A program made the position numbers and the translations under genes. The notes under the pieces are model-generated. The model was not told the origin of the DNA. It made no database searches and was given only the letters and a program-made list of their open reading frames with translations. DNA of 64,000 nucleotides from Gonium pectorale (Eukaryota; Chlorophyta; Chlorophyceae; Chlamydomonadales; Volvocaceae), in assembly GCA_001584585.1 (NCBI GenBank), contig LSYV01000002.1, forward strand, positions 465,891-529,890. The letters run 5' to 3'. Every line of letters begins with the position of its first letter. Positions within the stretch are counted from its first letter, which is position 1. Below are positions 55,039-64,000 of the stretch, one piece after another.

Positions 55039-57517
55039 CGGGGTTCAGCAGTTGTACGCATCGACGGACGTATCAGAGTAGCGCCCAGTCGGGCAGTGTT
55101 CGAGTTTAAGCTAGCGCTGAGTAACAAGACGATCGTAAGTGATCAGTCTTTAGCAAGCGACTATTGACAATGACAATTCGTGCGAAACCGACGGCCCGAG
55201 TTGCTATTGTGCCTTAGCTAACCGCCTACATCGTACATGAGTCAAGTACGGCAGTACACATACATGTCTTATGGTCATAGTACGCATCGGCGAATCCTGC
55301 GCAAGGAGGTAGAAAGAATGGCAAGGAGGAGCCAAGAAACGCGCGCTGCATGCGGTACTGCTGCCCACGGCACCTGGCAGGGAAGTCACGCCCCAACACT
55401 GCTGGCTGCCTTGCAACGCGGCACAGAGCCATTCCACTGACTAGTTCGGTAAACAACGAGATAATGTTACTTGGGCTCACTCCCCGCAGTGAGTCTGGCA
55501 CTGTGCCAGGTCCTATCTACGCCTCTACACCAGGTGAAGGTAACCTGGAATGGACAGGGGATGCCGGTGACAGGTGTCTAAGTACAGTAGATGCAACCTA
55601 TGCAACCGGTGTATGAATCTAAACTTCCTTACCGGTACTCTAGTTCTTCTTCACACAGACAGACAGCAGGCAGAGAGATTTTTATCCGACTGTTACAGGA
55701 CCCGACTCTTGGATACGGACTCAACCGGTCTGAAAGCTCCGGGACCACTGATACCACTGCCCACACAACAGCTACTCTGGGGCACCAGGCCTTTCCGATC
55801 CTGTCCAGCAGGCTATGTACATCACTCCTACCCGTGTAACAGCCCACAATCCACCTGTAATTGTGCTGCCGCTGCCGCCCAGGGCCGTCACCGCTGAGGA
55901 CCCCCCTTATCACCAACCCGAGGAGGAGACAGACTGGATCGCCGTGACCGACGATGAAAACCGACGTGGCGAAGAGGTGGGCGGGCGGAACCCCGACAAG
56001 GAGCGAGGAGCAGTCCGCTGTGGACAGAGGACGATTCTAAGAGGGAGATGCAGCTGCTTCAGCGGTAACTGATCGACTAAGGGAGCTACGCAGTGGGTGC
56101 GTGGGCGGGTTGTTCGCCATGGGCGCCGAGAGGGTGGACAGCTGAGCGGCATCGAACGCATGCAGTTTGGGGGTTGCTTGGGCTTCGCTAGCAGCTGCGA
56201 CCCGCGTTGGGTGCGTTGCAGCCGAGACCGAGAGATGGTTCCTCACATTGAATGCGGCTTGATGCGTGGTGTTGCTACGATGTGCTACGATGGTACCCAT
56301 GGGTCAGTATTGAGCCGGTCAAGCATGGGGCGCGCAACGAGCTGGTGCCTTGCTACGTGTCGTCGGCATCTGGCTCTTTTACCCCTCACAGCAGTCGGCT
56401 GGCCGCCGGGATGGTGATGGTTGTGAGGTGGCTTGTGAAACTCCTTTGCCGTACATCCACCACTGTCCTTGCTTCGGTGCCGGGCAAGTGGAACTAGTGC
56501 TTGGATGGGCTGGGCTGTCCCGAGGCCAGCACCGGTATTGCGTTGTCGTGCTGAGGCGGCTGCGCCCGTCCACGAAAGCGCCGCTAGTGGCCTTGTACAC
56601 TGTCGTACGTATGTACCGTACAGTGCCGGGGGTCCAGCTCCTGGACATGTGTCACTGCTGCAGAGGGATGGGCTCCGACCTACGAGCGAGTCGGTTTGGC
56701 CGCTCGGCTCAGAGACGACTCTACAAAGGCCCCATCCCTGCGCATCACCGGCTTTGCGTCTTGCGCGCGCGCCCACGGCTGCCAAAAGTAGGCATCAGGC
56801 CTCGTGCACATCATGTCAGGCGCTGAAGTGGGGTAGAGATGGGGACCATGACCCGCTCCCCCAACCCAATGTTCCCATTCTGTCCATGCCCCCCCCCCGG
56901 CTCTGACGGACGTGTAACCTGAAACCCTGTGATGTCACGGTTCCAGCACACGGTGTAATGGCCGATGTGCTCGCATCGTAAGCTCTGGAGCCATCGAATC
57001 AAGAGCGCGCCAGCCAGGGCGCGGCAGGGGTGCTTCCGCGCCCCGAGGCCGCGCGCAGGCACAGCGGTGTGCCAGCAGCGAGCCCGCCCTCCCGGTACCG
57101 AACCGGTGTGCACACACCAGCGGACAGCCAGAAGCGGAGAACACCGGACGTCCGTGCACAGTGCATTTGGGGCAACGGGTGAATCGCACGCTGCGGACGG
57201 ACGCGGAGGTGCCGACGGCCGCGGAGATGCACGGGTGCGCGGGTGTCTGGGTGGGGGACATCGCGTCGGCTACCACGCCGTGCGGTGGCGTGACGCTTGG
57301 AAGGCGCCGGTCATGGAGGGCCCCCGGTGGGAGCATGTGGTGCACGGGGCATGCGCTGTTGCCCGGGCACACACACCGTATGCTGGTATGCAGTGTGTTA
57401 CGGAGCCAGGCTGTCCGGCGTGCAGTACGAGACGCCTCCAGTGGCCACTCCACTCCCGGATTCGGGCCGTGCCGTTGCCCCCGATGCCCCAAACCACATC
57501 ACGACACAGCGGATACA
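55039..57517. other. Intergenic/repeat-containing region
   Basis: About 2.5 kb without a recognisable gene. It contains the divergent repeat at 55694-55810. Several TGTAA motifs on the plus strand (near 55845, 55857, 56912, 56954) have no matching gene. Open frames on both strands lack family features. Confidence 0.45.
55694..55810 (-). repeat. Dispersed repeat, probable solo LINE 3' end
   Basis: About 44 of 54 aligned bases (55713-55766) match 60162-60215 next to the LINE, both in the same orientation. Similarity continues patchily to about 55810. On the minus strand the block is followed by TGTAAC in both copies, as expected for an element 3' end. Confidence 0.55.
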
Positions 57518-59596
57518 TCAGCGTGGGGCAGCCCCCTGGGGCCGCTGCCGTTGCAGCCGCAGCAGCGCGGCCAGGTCCGCGCCCCGCCGCCCGACCCCCC
57601 CGCCCCGGCCCCCAACCCCAGCTCCCGCCCCAGCGCCTCCTCCGCGCGCCGCATCGCGCGCAGCAGTATCCGCATGTGTGGGATCCGCCGCTGCAGCGCC
57701 AGGCCACCGCACGTGAGCCGATTGGAAGGGGGGGGTGCGGCAAGCCGCCAGGCGGGCGCACGAGTCGGCGACGGGGTGAGATACGCAGCACAGGGGCGAA
57801 ACGCGCGTGACTGGCACCGGCTCTTTCGCGCACAGCAGCCGCCTGCTGAGGAGAACGGTACCTTGGTGAGCGCTGCAGAGAGGGGAGCGCCTTCGCAGTA
57901 GCGGTAGTGTGAGCTCTCGACCTACTCACCTCGCCAGGGCAATGCTTCTTACTATGGATGGTGCCGTGAACCCCGCTCGCGCCGGCTCTCTTATCCTCAC
58001 CCGTGAGCTTGCCCCGAGACGCGACGCAATAACTGCGTGCCGCCCATCCCACCCCGCCGTCCTCGCTAATCATGTATGCAAAATTTGCCGTAAGGCCCTG
58101 TCCGACCCTTCATCTGCTCGCTGACGCGCTCCCCGGCTGCCATCAGGTGACCGCCGCTGCTCCGCTCCGCCGGTGTGGCGGAGCAGAAGCGCAGGAGGCG
58201 CAGCAGCTGCCAGCTGGGGGCGCCGTCGGCGTGCAGGGAGCACTTTGCGGCCGGCGGCGGCGGGTCCAGGCCGTGCGCGGCAGCGGCCGCCAGGGCGACG
58301 GGCGGCAGCTGCTGTAGCAGCAGCTCAGCATCCAATAGGGCGGTGTCGTGAGGGCTATCCTGTGTGCGGGCAACGGCGGGTTGGGGTGCCCGTTTGCTTG
58401 AGGGGACACCCCTTCTGTTGCACCGCGCTCCACGAGTAGTTGACTGCATGCCCACATGGTGGAATGGTTGAAGTCATACAGGGCGGACGCACCCGAGGTT
58501 CCGAGGCCGGCTGGCCGCCTCTGACTCACCACCCTCTTCCACTCCTGTCTGGAAGACGCCGCGGAGCCCTCAGATCCAGATCCAGAGCAACTCCTGCGCA
58601 GGAAGCCTTCAGTCGTATTGCCGTGTGCTTTTTACCTCACTGGCTCCGTGACTCGAGTGCATGTTGCACCCCACCCGGCAAGGCCCGAACGCACCCACCT
58701 CCAGCACGAACCCATAGTGCTCCAGCAACTCCAGGTTCGTGTGGCGGCCGTAGCAAAGGAACACCTGCTCGCCGGCGCGGTACGGCCGCCGTACGACTAT
58801 GCAGTATTACTGCCCATGCTCGTCCCATATTCCGTCGCCGGCAATGCCGTTGCTGGCCTCCGCCGCACCACCGTCCGAGCCGCTGCGCCCCTCCGTCGAG
58901 CGCCCTCCCCAGAGTCCGGGATGTTCGCGGCCGCGACCGCACCGCCGCACCTCACCCAGCCTCTGCAGCACCGGCAGCGCGCGCCGCCACTCCTCCCGGC
59001 TCCCGCGCCCCCTCCGGCGCCGCCTCCGCCGCCTCCACGGCGCTGCGCAGCTGCAGCGCGGCCGCGTCCGCGGGCGCAAAGTTGGGCAGGGAGGTGTAGC
59101 TGCGCGGCAGCTGCCGCAGGTACGGCGCCCAGAACGAGCCCGCGTCCTTGGACACCTTGTGCAGCAGGTGGCATGCCAGCAGCTGCTGCGGCGTCAGGCC
59201 GCCGTCGGGCTGTGAAGGAGGAGGGGGAGCGGAGCCACTGGCGGCGGCGGCGCCCGCCACAGAGCTGCGGGTCCCGGCGGACGCTTCGGCTGGTGAGCAG
59301 TAGGCGCTCCGGCACTCGGAGGACCACCTCGCCTGCATATCAGCAGTACGATAAAAACCGATGGGTTACGATGCGAGAGAAAACATTTGGAGGCGCGGCA
59401 CTGAATGGTAAGGAAGGAAGGATGGAGAGGAAGAAAAGGCGGAACGGCGCGCGCCCGGGCGCTCGGTAGCAGGGTCCCACGAGTCCTTTACCCGCTTGCA
59501 GGTCGCGCGTGGCGACGATGCCGCGCCAGCCCTCCTCCACGAAGCCGGCAGCTATGCCTTTGAGGACGATGCCGTGGCGCTCGCACCAGGCGTGAG
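57518..59596 (-). CDS. SET-domain lysine methyltransferase (Rubisco LSMT/SETD3-like), incomplete or damaged
   Basis: Members methylate lysine (Rubisco, aldolase) or actin histidine. Exon 59596-59492 (HAWCERHGIVLKG...WRGIVATRDLQAG) splices in phase to 59332 onward (GEVVLRVPERLLLTSRSV), the SET N-terminal strand set. An exon from 59209 has LTPQQLLACHLLHKVSKDAGSFWAPYLRQLP. Near 58790-58700 comes the SET C-flank YRAGEQVFLCYGRHTNLELLEHYGFVLE. Exons near 58350-58150 and 57716-57590 give helical C-terminal substrate-binding pieces. Three problems: no in-phase donor connects 59332-59261 to 59209; the frame shifts by one base in a G run near 59015, after which REEWRRALPVLQRLG appears; and the RF...NH active-site strand between them is not found. 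The 5' exon with the start codon and the 3' end are not defined. Either the assembly has errors here or the gene is decaying. Confidence 0.6.
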
Positions 59597-60116
59597 CTGT
59601 GGGTCCGCCGTGCGTCCGCCGTCACCCGTTGGATCCGGCTTGCCTCATCGCGTAGGTCGGCAGCAATGTAGCAGCTCCAGCGAATATGCATGTGTATCGT
59701 GCAGCAAGCACACAAGTTGTGCAGCGGCGGTCTCCGAAACCAAGCACGGTTCGTGTCACTGTCCTTCGTTTTGAGGTGTTGGCAGCTAGAAAAGCGCAAG
59801 GGCTACTACTGGAGCTGGTGGAGAGAACGACTTCTAAGGCCAAACGCCATGTGGTCGCCCAATTGAAAGCAAGATGCGGAAGGAGCGGCAAGCTGCATTG
59901 CGCAGGGATAGTGCAAACGTTCGGTCCTCGCAAAACAAAATGTGTGGGTGTGGGTGTGTGGGTGCGGGTGTGGGGGGGCCTCCGATGGGTGTGGGGGGGC
60001 AGGCCACAAACGGGGCGACGAGGACAACAATCCTGTCACGAGGAATCAGGGAACGACCTGGCTGGCAGAGTGCACTAGGAGCGAGCGAACCGAGGACCAC
60101 TTTTTTCCGATGTGAA
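59597..60116. other. Upstream of SET gene; GT-rich tract
   Basis: Should hold the first exon and promoter of the SET gene; no convincing start exon is seen. A (TGTGGG)-type GT-rich tract occupies about 59940-60000. Confidence 0.4.
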
Positions 60117-60300
60117 CGGTTACAGAGATGAGGGACCAGAGTCGGCTCTGGGTCACCTCGACACTGGGGTACGGACCCTTCCGGTCCGAAAGGTCTGTGA
60201 CCACTGATACCACCGGCCCATCTCCAACGGCAGCCAATCTCAGACAGACAGACTTTGTCACAGTACCCCCGACGCTGGGGGACCCGGCCTGCCACCGGTA
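60117..60300 (-). repeat. Dispersed repeat beside LINE, copy 2 (probable LINE 3' UTR)
   Basis: Matches 55694-55810 in the same orientation (best block 60162-60215). It lies downstream of the LINE reading frame on the same strand and contains TGTAAC on the minus strand at about 60114-60119, so it is probably the element's 3' untranslated end. Confidence 0.55.
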
Positions 60301-62340
60301 ATTTACTGCGAGAGTACGGGCAGCAAGGCAGCACCGGCAGACAAACCAAGCAATGAAACAGTGGCCTAGTGCTTAACCCACGCTTAACGCAGTCAGGGGG
60401 CCCGCGGCTGGGCATGGAAGAATACCCACACACGGGCCGTGCACATTAGAGGCCCGCCACCCAACGAGTCCAACCATGTCTGTAAACATTAACCCGCACC
60501 ATCCCGGAGCTGGTCCCCACCACGAGCGGCAAAAAGCACATACCGGTCGACAGGCCCACACACAGGTATCAAGCAAGGAGGCAAACAACAAGGCAAAACG
60601 AGGGAGACTCCGCGCAGTGAAGGCGTCCAGCCACGACCGGCAGGAAGGGGTGCCCAGCAGACACACCATCCCAGCCCTTCCGCGGTAAACCGAGGTCAGC
60701 GAAGTCTCGCAGCAGGGACCAAAACTTCACCATTACACATGCCTGCATCGCAGCAAGGACAGCGGCAGCCGAACCCGGGCCGGAAGGGGTGAACGGCCGA
60801 CGCGCGCGCACAGAGCGCCGCGCCCACTCCAGGCTGTTGAGCACCGCCAGCACCGCCACGTCCCACACACAGCTTACCACCCGACCCTCGTCTGTCGGGA
60901 CACCCAGCCAGAGGTGCGCTCGCTGCATCTGACAGTGGCACCGGTCCTCAACCACAGGATGCAACCCCACGGCGATGGGGCAGGCCCAGAAATGGTGCAT
61001 GCGTGGGAAGGCCTCAGCCTCCGCGGCCCCACATACAGGCACACCGCTCCGGCAGCACGGTTGGCAAGTACGAACTACCCGGCATTGGAACCCCGTAAAT
61101 GGCCAGCCGCCAGGACGCTTGCTTGTGCTTGGGCTTCCACTTGACTTGACGCTAGGGCCGTGGGAAGGCCGACCGAAGGGCAGCCCCAAAGCCTCCCGGA
61201 CGTACGCAGCATGCCAGGCCCCCTGCTGCCGCGCCAGGTCCCCAAGCTGCAGCTGGGTGCCGGCCCTGACCGTAAAGGTCGTGAGGCGCATCACCGTGGC
61301 ACCGGACAGCCGCCAGCCCAGGAGGAGGGCAGCAACCTCGTCCGGGGAGGGTGGGGGGCAGGCGGCGGACCAGGCTCCGCCAGGCGCTCAAGGGTAAGGC
61401 GGGCGGCAGTGAGCCAGGCCGGGGTGATGTCGGAGAGAAGGGACGAGACGGCTGCGCGCGCATAGCTGCGGTCCTGCAGGGCGCCGTGCGCGACCCCAGA
61501 GGGCGGGAGCTCGCGGCGCAGCAGAGCACCCCAGCGGCCAGGCAGCACTGCCAAGATGCCGAAACCGGCCTCGGCGGCCAGAGCCTGACGGCGCTAGCTC
61601 CTCCTCGAACGCCGACAGAGCTGCGTCCACCTGCACGGCATCGCCGACGGTGAGCAGGCGACAGCAGTCGGAGAGAGGGCCGTGTAGCGCCTCCAGCCCA
61701 GGCCGGCGGCCCACCGTGCCCGCATTGGGGAGCAACGGGTTGCCCCGCAGCGGCGCATTGTTGCACCATTCGCCTGGCACGAGCGGTGGTTCCGCTACGT
61801 TGGAGAGCGGGGTACGGTGGCTGAGGGCGGGCGGTGGTGAGGCAGAGAATATCGGGGGCCAGGCTAGGCCGGCCGCCAAGCCAGGGGCCGGCGGGCCGGG
61901 CGGTGAGGACGGCCAGGGGTCCGAAGGAGGGTGGAGGACTGTGAGATAGGCTGCCAGCATCCGCTGCCAGGGAGCACAGACGGCAGGGGTACGGCCGGCA
62001 GACCGGGCGAATGCGAGGCTCCATTCAGCATGGCGGATGTGCACGTGCTGCCGCAGGGGCAGGACGCTGAAGCCGCCAGTGGTGGGATGGCCAGGGAGAA
62101 GGCGGAGGGGCACTCCGTTGAGTTGCCGCTGGGAGTCGTCCGGCCCTAGGCCGCGGTCAACCACCTTGGATGTCTGGGCCAGGATGCCGTCCAGCACGGC
62201 GTCCGGGGGGAGACCGGAGTTCTCCATGTGGTAGGTTGCTGTATGGAGGGCGTAGGAACCAGCTGCTGTGGCTTGGCCAAACATGGAGAGGTGCAAACGG
62301 GGGAACCTCCTGGAGCTGACGGCGGGCGGTGGCCATGCAA
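60130..62340 (-). mobile_element. 5'-truncated, frameshifted LINE (non-LTR retrotransposon), C-terminal reverse transcriptase part
   Basis: The minus strand reads as the C-terminal third of a LINE polyprotein in three successive frames. Near 62330-61600: LSMFGQATAAGSYALHTATY, LPPDAVLDGILAQTSKVVDR, LLPGHPTTGGFSVLPLRQHV, HIRHAEWSLAFAR. Near 61580-61340: AEAGFGILAVLPGRW, RSYARAAVSSLL, AWLTAARLTLERLAEPG. Near 61350-60569: PDEVAALLLGWRLSGATVMR and a zinc-knuckle-like C-x2-C ... MHHFWACP. The two frame changes (near 61590 and 61345) sit by short or homopolymer runs, so no intact product is made. The finger and palm domains, endonuclease and ORF1 are absent, as expected for a 5'-truncated copy. The exact 5' end is uncertain. 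Confidence 0.75.
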
Positions 62341-62434
62341 GTATCCCAGGCGAGGATCGGGGGTGCAGGGGGGGGGTTGGTGAAGGGGATTCCGAGCGCC
62401 ACCTAGGAGCGGACAACCCGGAGGCCAGTCCCCA

Positions 62435-63260
62435 CTTCGCCACTTCTTCACTTCCAATTTCCCAACTGCCCTGCTTCCGAATTCCGAACTCCCCCGCTTC
62501 CCAACCACCTCAGCCCGCTTCACCACTTCACCACTTCACCCCTTTTAATTCCGAATTTTCCCGCTTCCGAATTCCCCACTTCCGAATGCTACTTCCCGGG
62601 ACCGGCGGGTCCCGGACTCCAGTCCACACGTCCTGGCTTCATGTGGAGCAGGCAGGCAGCCCCTGTTCACAGGGCCCCACTCGGCGGCTGCCTCTGGTTT
62701 GCACCCACTCCCGCCCGCTTCCACCCACGTCCAAACTCCTAATTCCCCCAGATCCCATTTACCTCCCGAGTTCCCGCCACTTCGCCGACTTCCCCACGTC
62801 CCAAATTCCGCGCTTTCCCACTTCCCAACTTCCCCGCCCGCACCCACTCCCACCCACTTCCCGATTCCGGATTCCAGTTTCCGCGCTTCTGAATTTCAAA
62901 TTCTGAACTCCCCCACATCCCCACTTCAACTCACTTCCCCACTTCCAAATCCCGAATTTTGAATTCGATCCCGGATTCCCACTTTTCAACGCTGCCCCGC
63001 TGCCCCACTCCCCCACTTTCCCCTCTTGCCCACGTCAAGTCCCAACTTGTCCCAACATTGTTGGCTGCCCTGCTTGCACCGCGGCACCCGGGCTCCCGGG
63101 TTTCCCACGTCCCCACTTCCGAATTCCGAATTCCGAATTCCGCACTTCGTTCCCCACTTACTTCAACCCAATTTCCCCACTTCCTCACTTCCCCACTTTC
63201 AAGTTCAGCACTTCTGCACTTCCCGACCTCATTCCCCGCTTCCCCGCTGCAAATAAAAAA
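62435..63260. repeat. Degenerate pyrimidine-rich satellite (CCCACTTCCGAATTC type)
   Basis: About 825 bases of imperfect repeats built from CCCACTTCC, TTCCGAATTCC and CCAACTTCCC, with many EcoRI (GAATTC) sites; one run at 63117-63145 has three GAATTCC units in tandem. The plus strand is strongly C/T-biased. A non-repeat island lies at about 62588-62715. It directly abuts the truncated LINE. Confidence 0.85.
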
Positions 63261-64000
63261 GCTGGGGTATGGTGGGATCGAAACTAAGGTCATAAAATGA
63301 GGGCCGGGGGAAGTTGGAGAGTTGGGAAGTGGGGATCGAAGTCAGGAAATGGGCGGGGAAGGGCGGAACTGAAAGTGGGGAAGCGGCGCGGTACGAGAGC
63401 GGTCAGTCAGGAAGCCCAGCTTTTGCCAGGCGCAGGGGGCGACAACTCCAATCCCCGACCCCTGTTGCGACGATGCGTAGGGTACCGGTGCCGCAGCAGC
63501 CCGTGAGCCGGCTATCCGCTGCCCGCTGGGCAGGACCGTTGACCAGCCCGCTGGGCAGCCAGTCACGTCGGCTTGACGGGGGCTCTGCTCCGCGTCGGGC
63601 TAGCTGCATCATCAGCATCACTCTCCTCTTGAGGTTCCGGCATCTATCGCTACAGCCAAGTTGGGGCTGGCTGCAACCCCTGCTGCTGGACCTCGGAGCC
63701 CGCCGCCCGCATGCATTCCCGCGAGCCTCCGCGCCCGCAACAGAGCCGGCACCTGCTGCCTTCGTCCCCCGTTGCGATGCCCACGGCCGCCGGTGGCCCC
63801 GGTGCTGACGCTACAGCCACGGCTACAGCGCCTGGGAATACTCATCGGTAAAGCCGCCAGGTGCGCTGACCGCTCGGCTGAGGATGGAAGCCCGGTCGCT
63901 GGGAGCAAGGGGCTGCTGCGGCTGTCCCGCGCCCCGGACCCCCGGGTGGGGCAGACCGCAGACTCGTTTCGGCTCAGACCAGACTCTAAGCGTGACTCTA
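63261..64000. other. Unassigned region beyond satellite
   Basis: Starts with an A-rich stretch (AAATAAAAAAG), then turns purine-rich on the plus strand (63300-63400) where the satellite was pyrimidine-rich. Open frames run through 63314-63808 on plus and 63908-63618 on minus, but neither shows a known domain. Confidence 0.4.

Noticed and set aside
57518..57817. Gly/Ala-rich minus-strand frame ending near 57518 as a separate gene
   Set aside because: It overlaps the C-terminal helical pieces of the SET gene and is low-complexity in all frames.
55694..60300. The same-orientation repeat pair as LTRs of one retrotransposon
   Set aside because: Identity is low and patchy, no TG...CA ends, primer site or gag-pol lies between; the interior holds a SET gene on the same strand.
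1..64000. CRISPR arrays, bacterial operons, tRNA or rRNA genes
   Set aside because: No regularly spaced repeats, ribosome-binding sites or recognisable cloverleaf/rRNA sequence were seen; gene structure is eukaryotic.

Overview
The window looks like nuclear DNA of a volvocine green alga (Chlamydomonas, Volvox or Gonium type). The evidence is high GC, genes cut into many short exons by introns of about 100-500 bases, TGTAA polyadenylation signals after several stop codons, a Ser-Pro-rich cell-wall protein, several cilium-type genes, and a decayed LINE whose C-terminal zinc-knuckle motif resembles algal elements. The species cannot be told from the sequence alone. All gene models were built by hand from splice signals, reading-frame phase and remembered family sequences; no search was run.

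Layout. 1-2393 (+): 3' part of a hydroxyproline-rich extracellular matrix protein. 3772-8342 (-): D-cysteine desulfhydrase, 9 exons, 435 aa. 9177-16308 (+): class I histone deacetylase, 13 exons, with a very large low-complexity insertion in its catalytic domain and an N gap that looks artificial. 18328-33242 (-): a giant coiled-coil protein of roughly 3,400-3,500 aa with repeated TQT/QTD motifs and phase-0 introns. 33624-37809 (+): a FUZ (Fuzzy, CPLANE) longin protein, 14 exons, 629 aa, sharing a 381-base divergent promoter with the coiled-coil gene. 38648-47528 (+): an EF-hand plus WD40 protein of the WDR49/WDR64/EFCAB8 type, 20 exons, 1,289 aa. 50083-55038 (-): a GT61 (DUF563) type II Golgi glycosyltransferase. 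57518-59596 (-): a SET-domain lysine methyltransferase (Rubisco LSMT/SETD3 type) that looks incomplete or broken. 60130-62340 (-): a 5'-truncated, frameshifted LINE. 62435-63260: a degenerate pyrimidine-rich simple satellite full of GAATTC sites. 63261-64000: unassigned.

How the genes relate. FUZ and the WDR49-like gene point to ciliogenesis and axoneme structure. The giant coiled-coil gene shares the FUZ promoter and carries dynein-light-chain (LC8)-like motifs, so 18-47.5 kb may be a three-gene cilium neighbourhood; this is inference. The wall protein and the GT61 enzyme both belong to the secretory/extracellular matrix side of the cell. The last 8 kb is repeat-rich.
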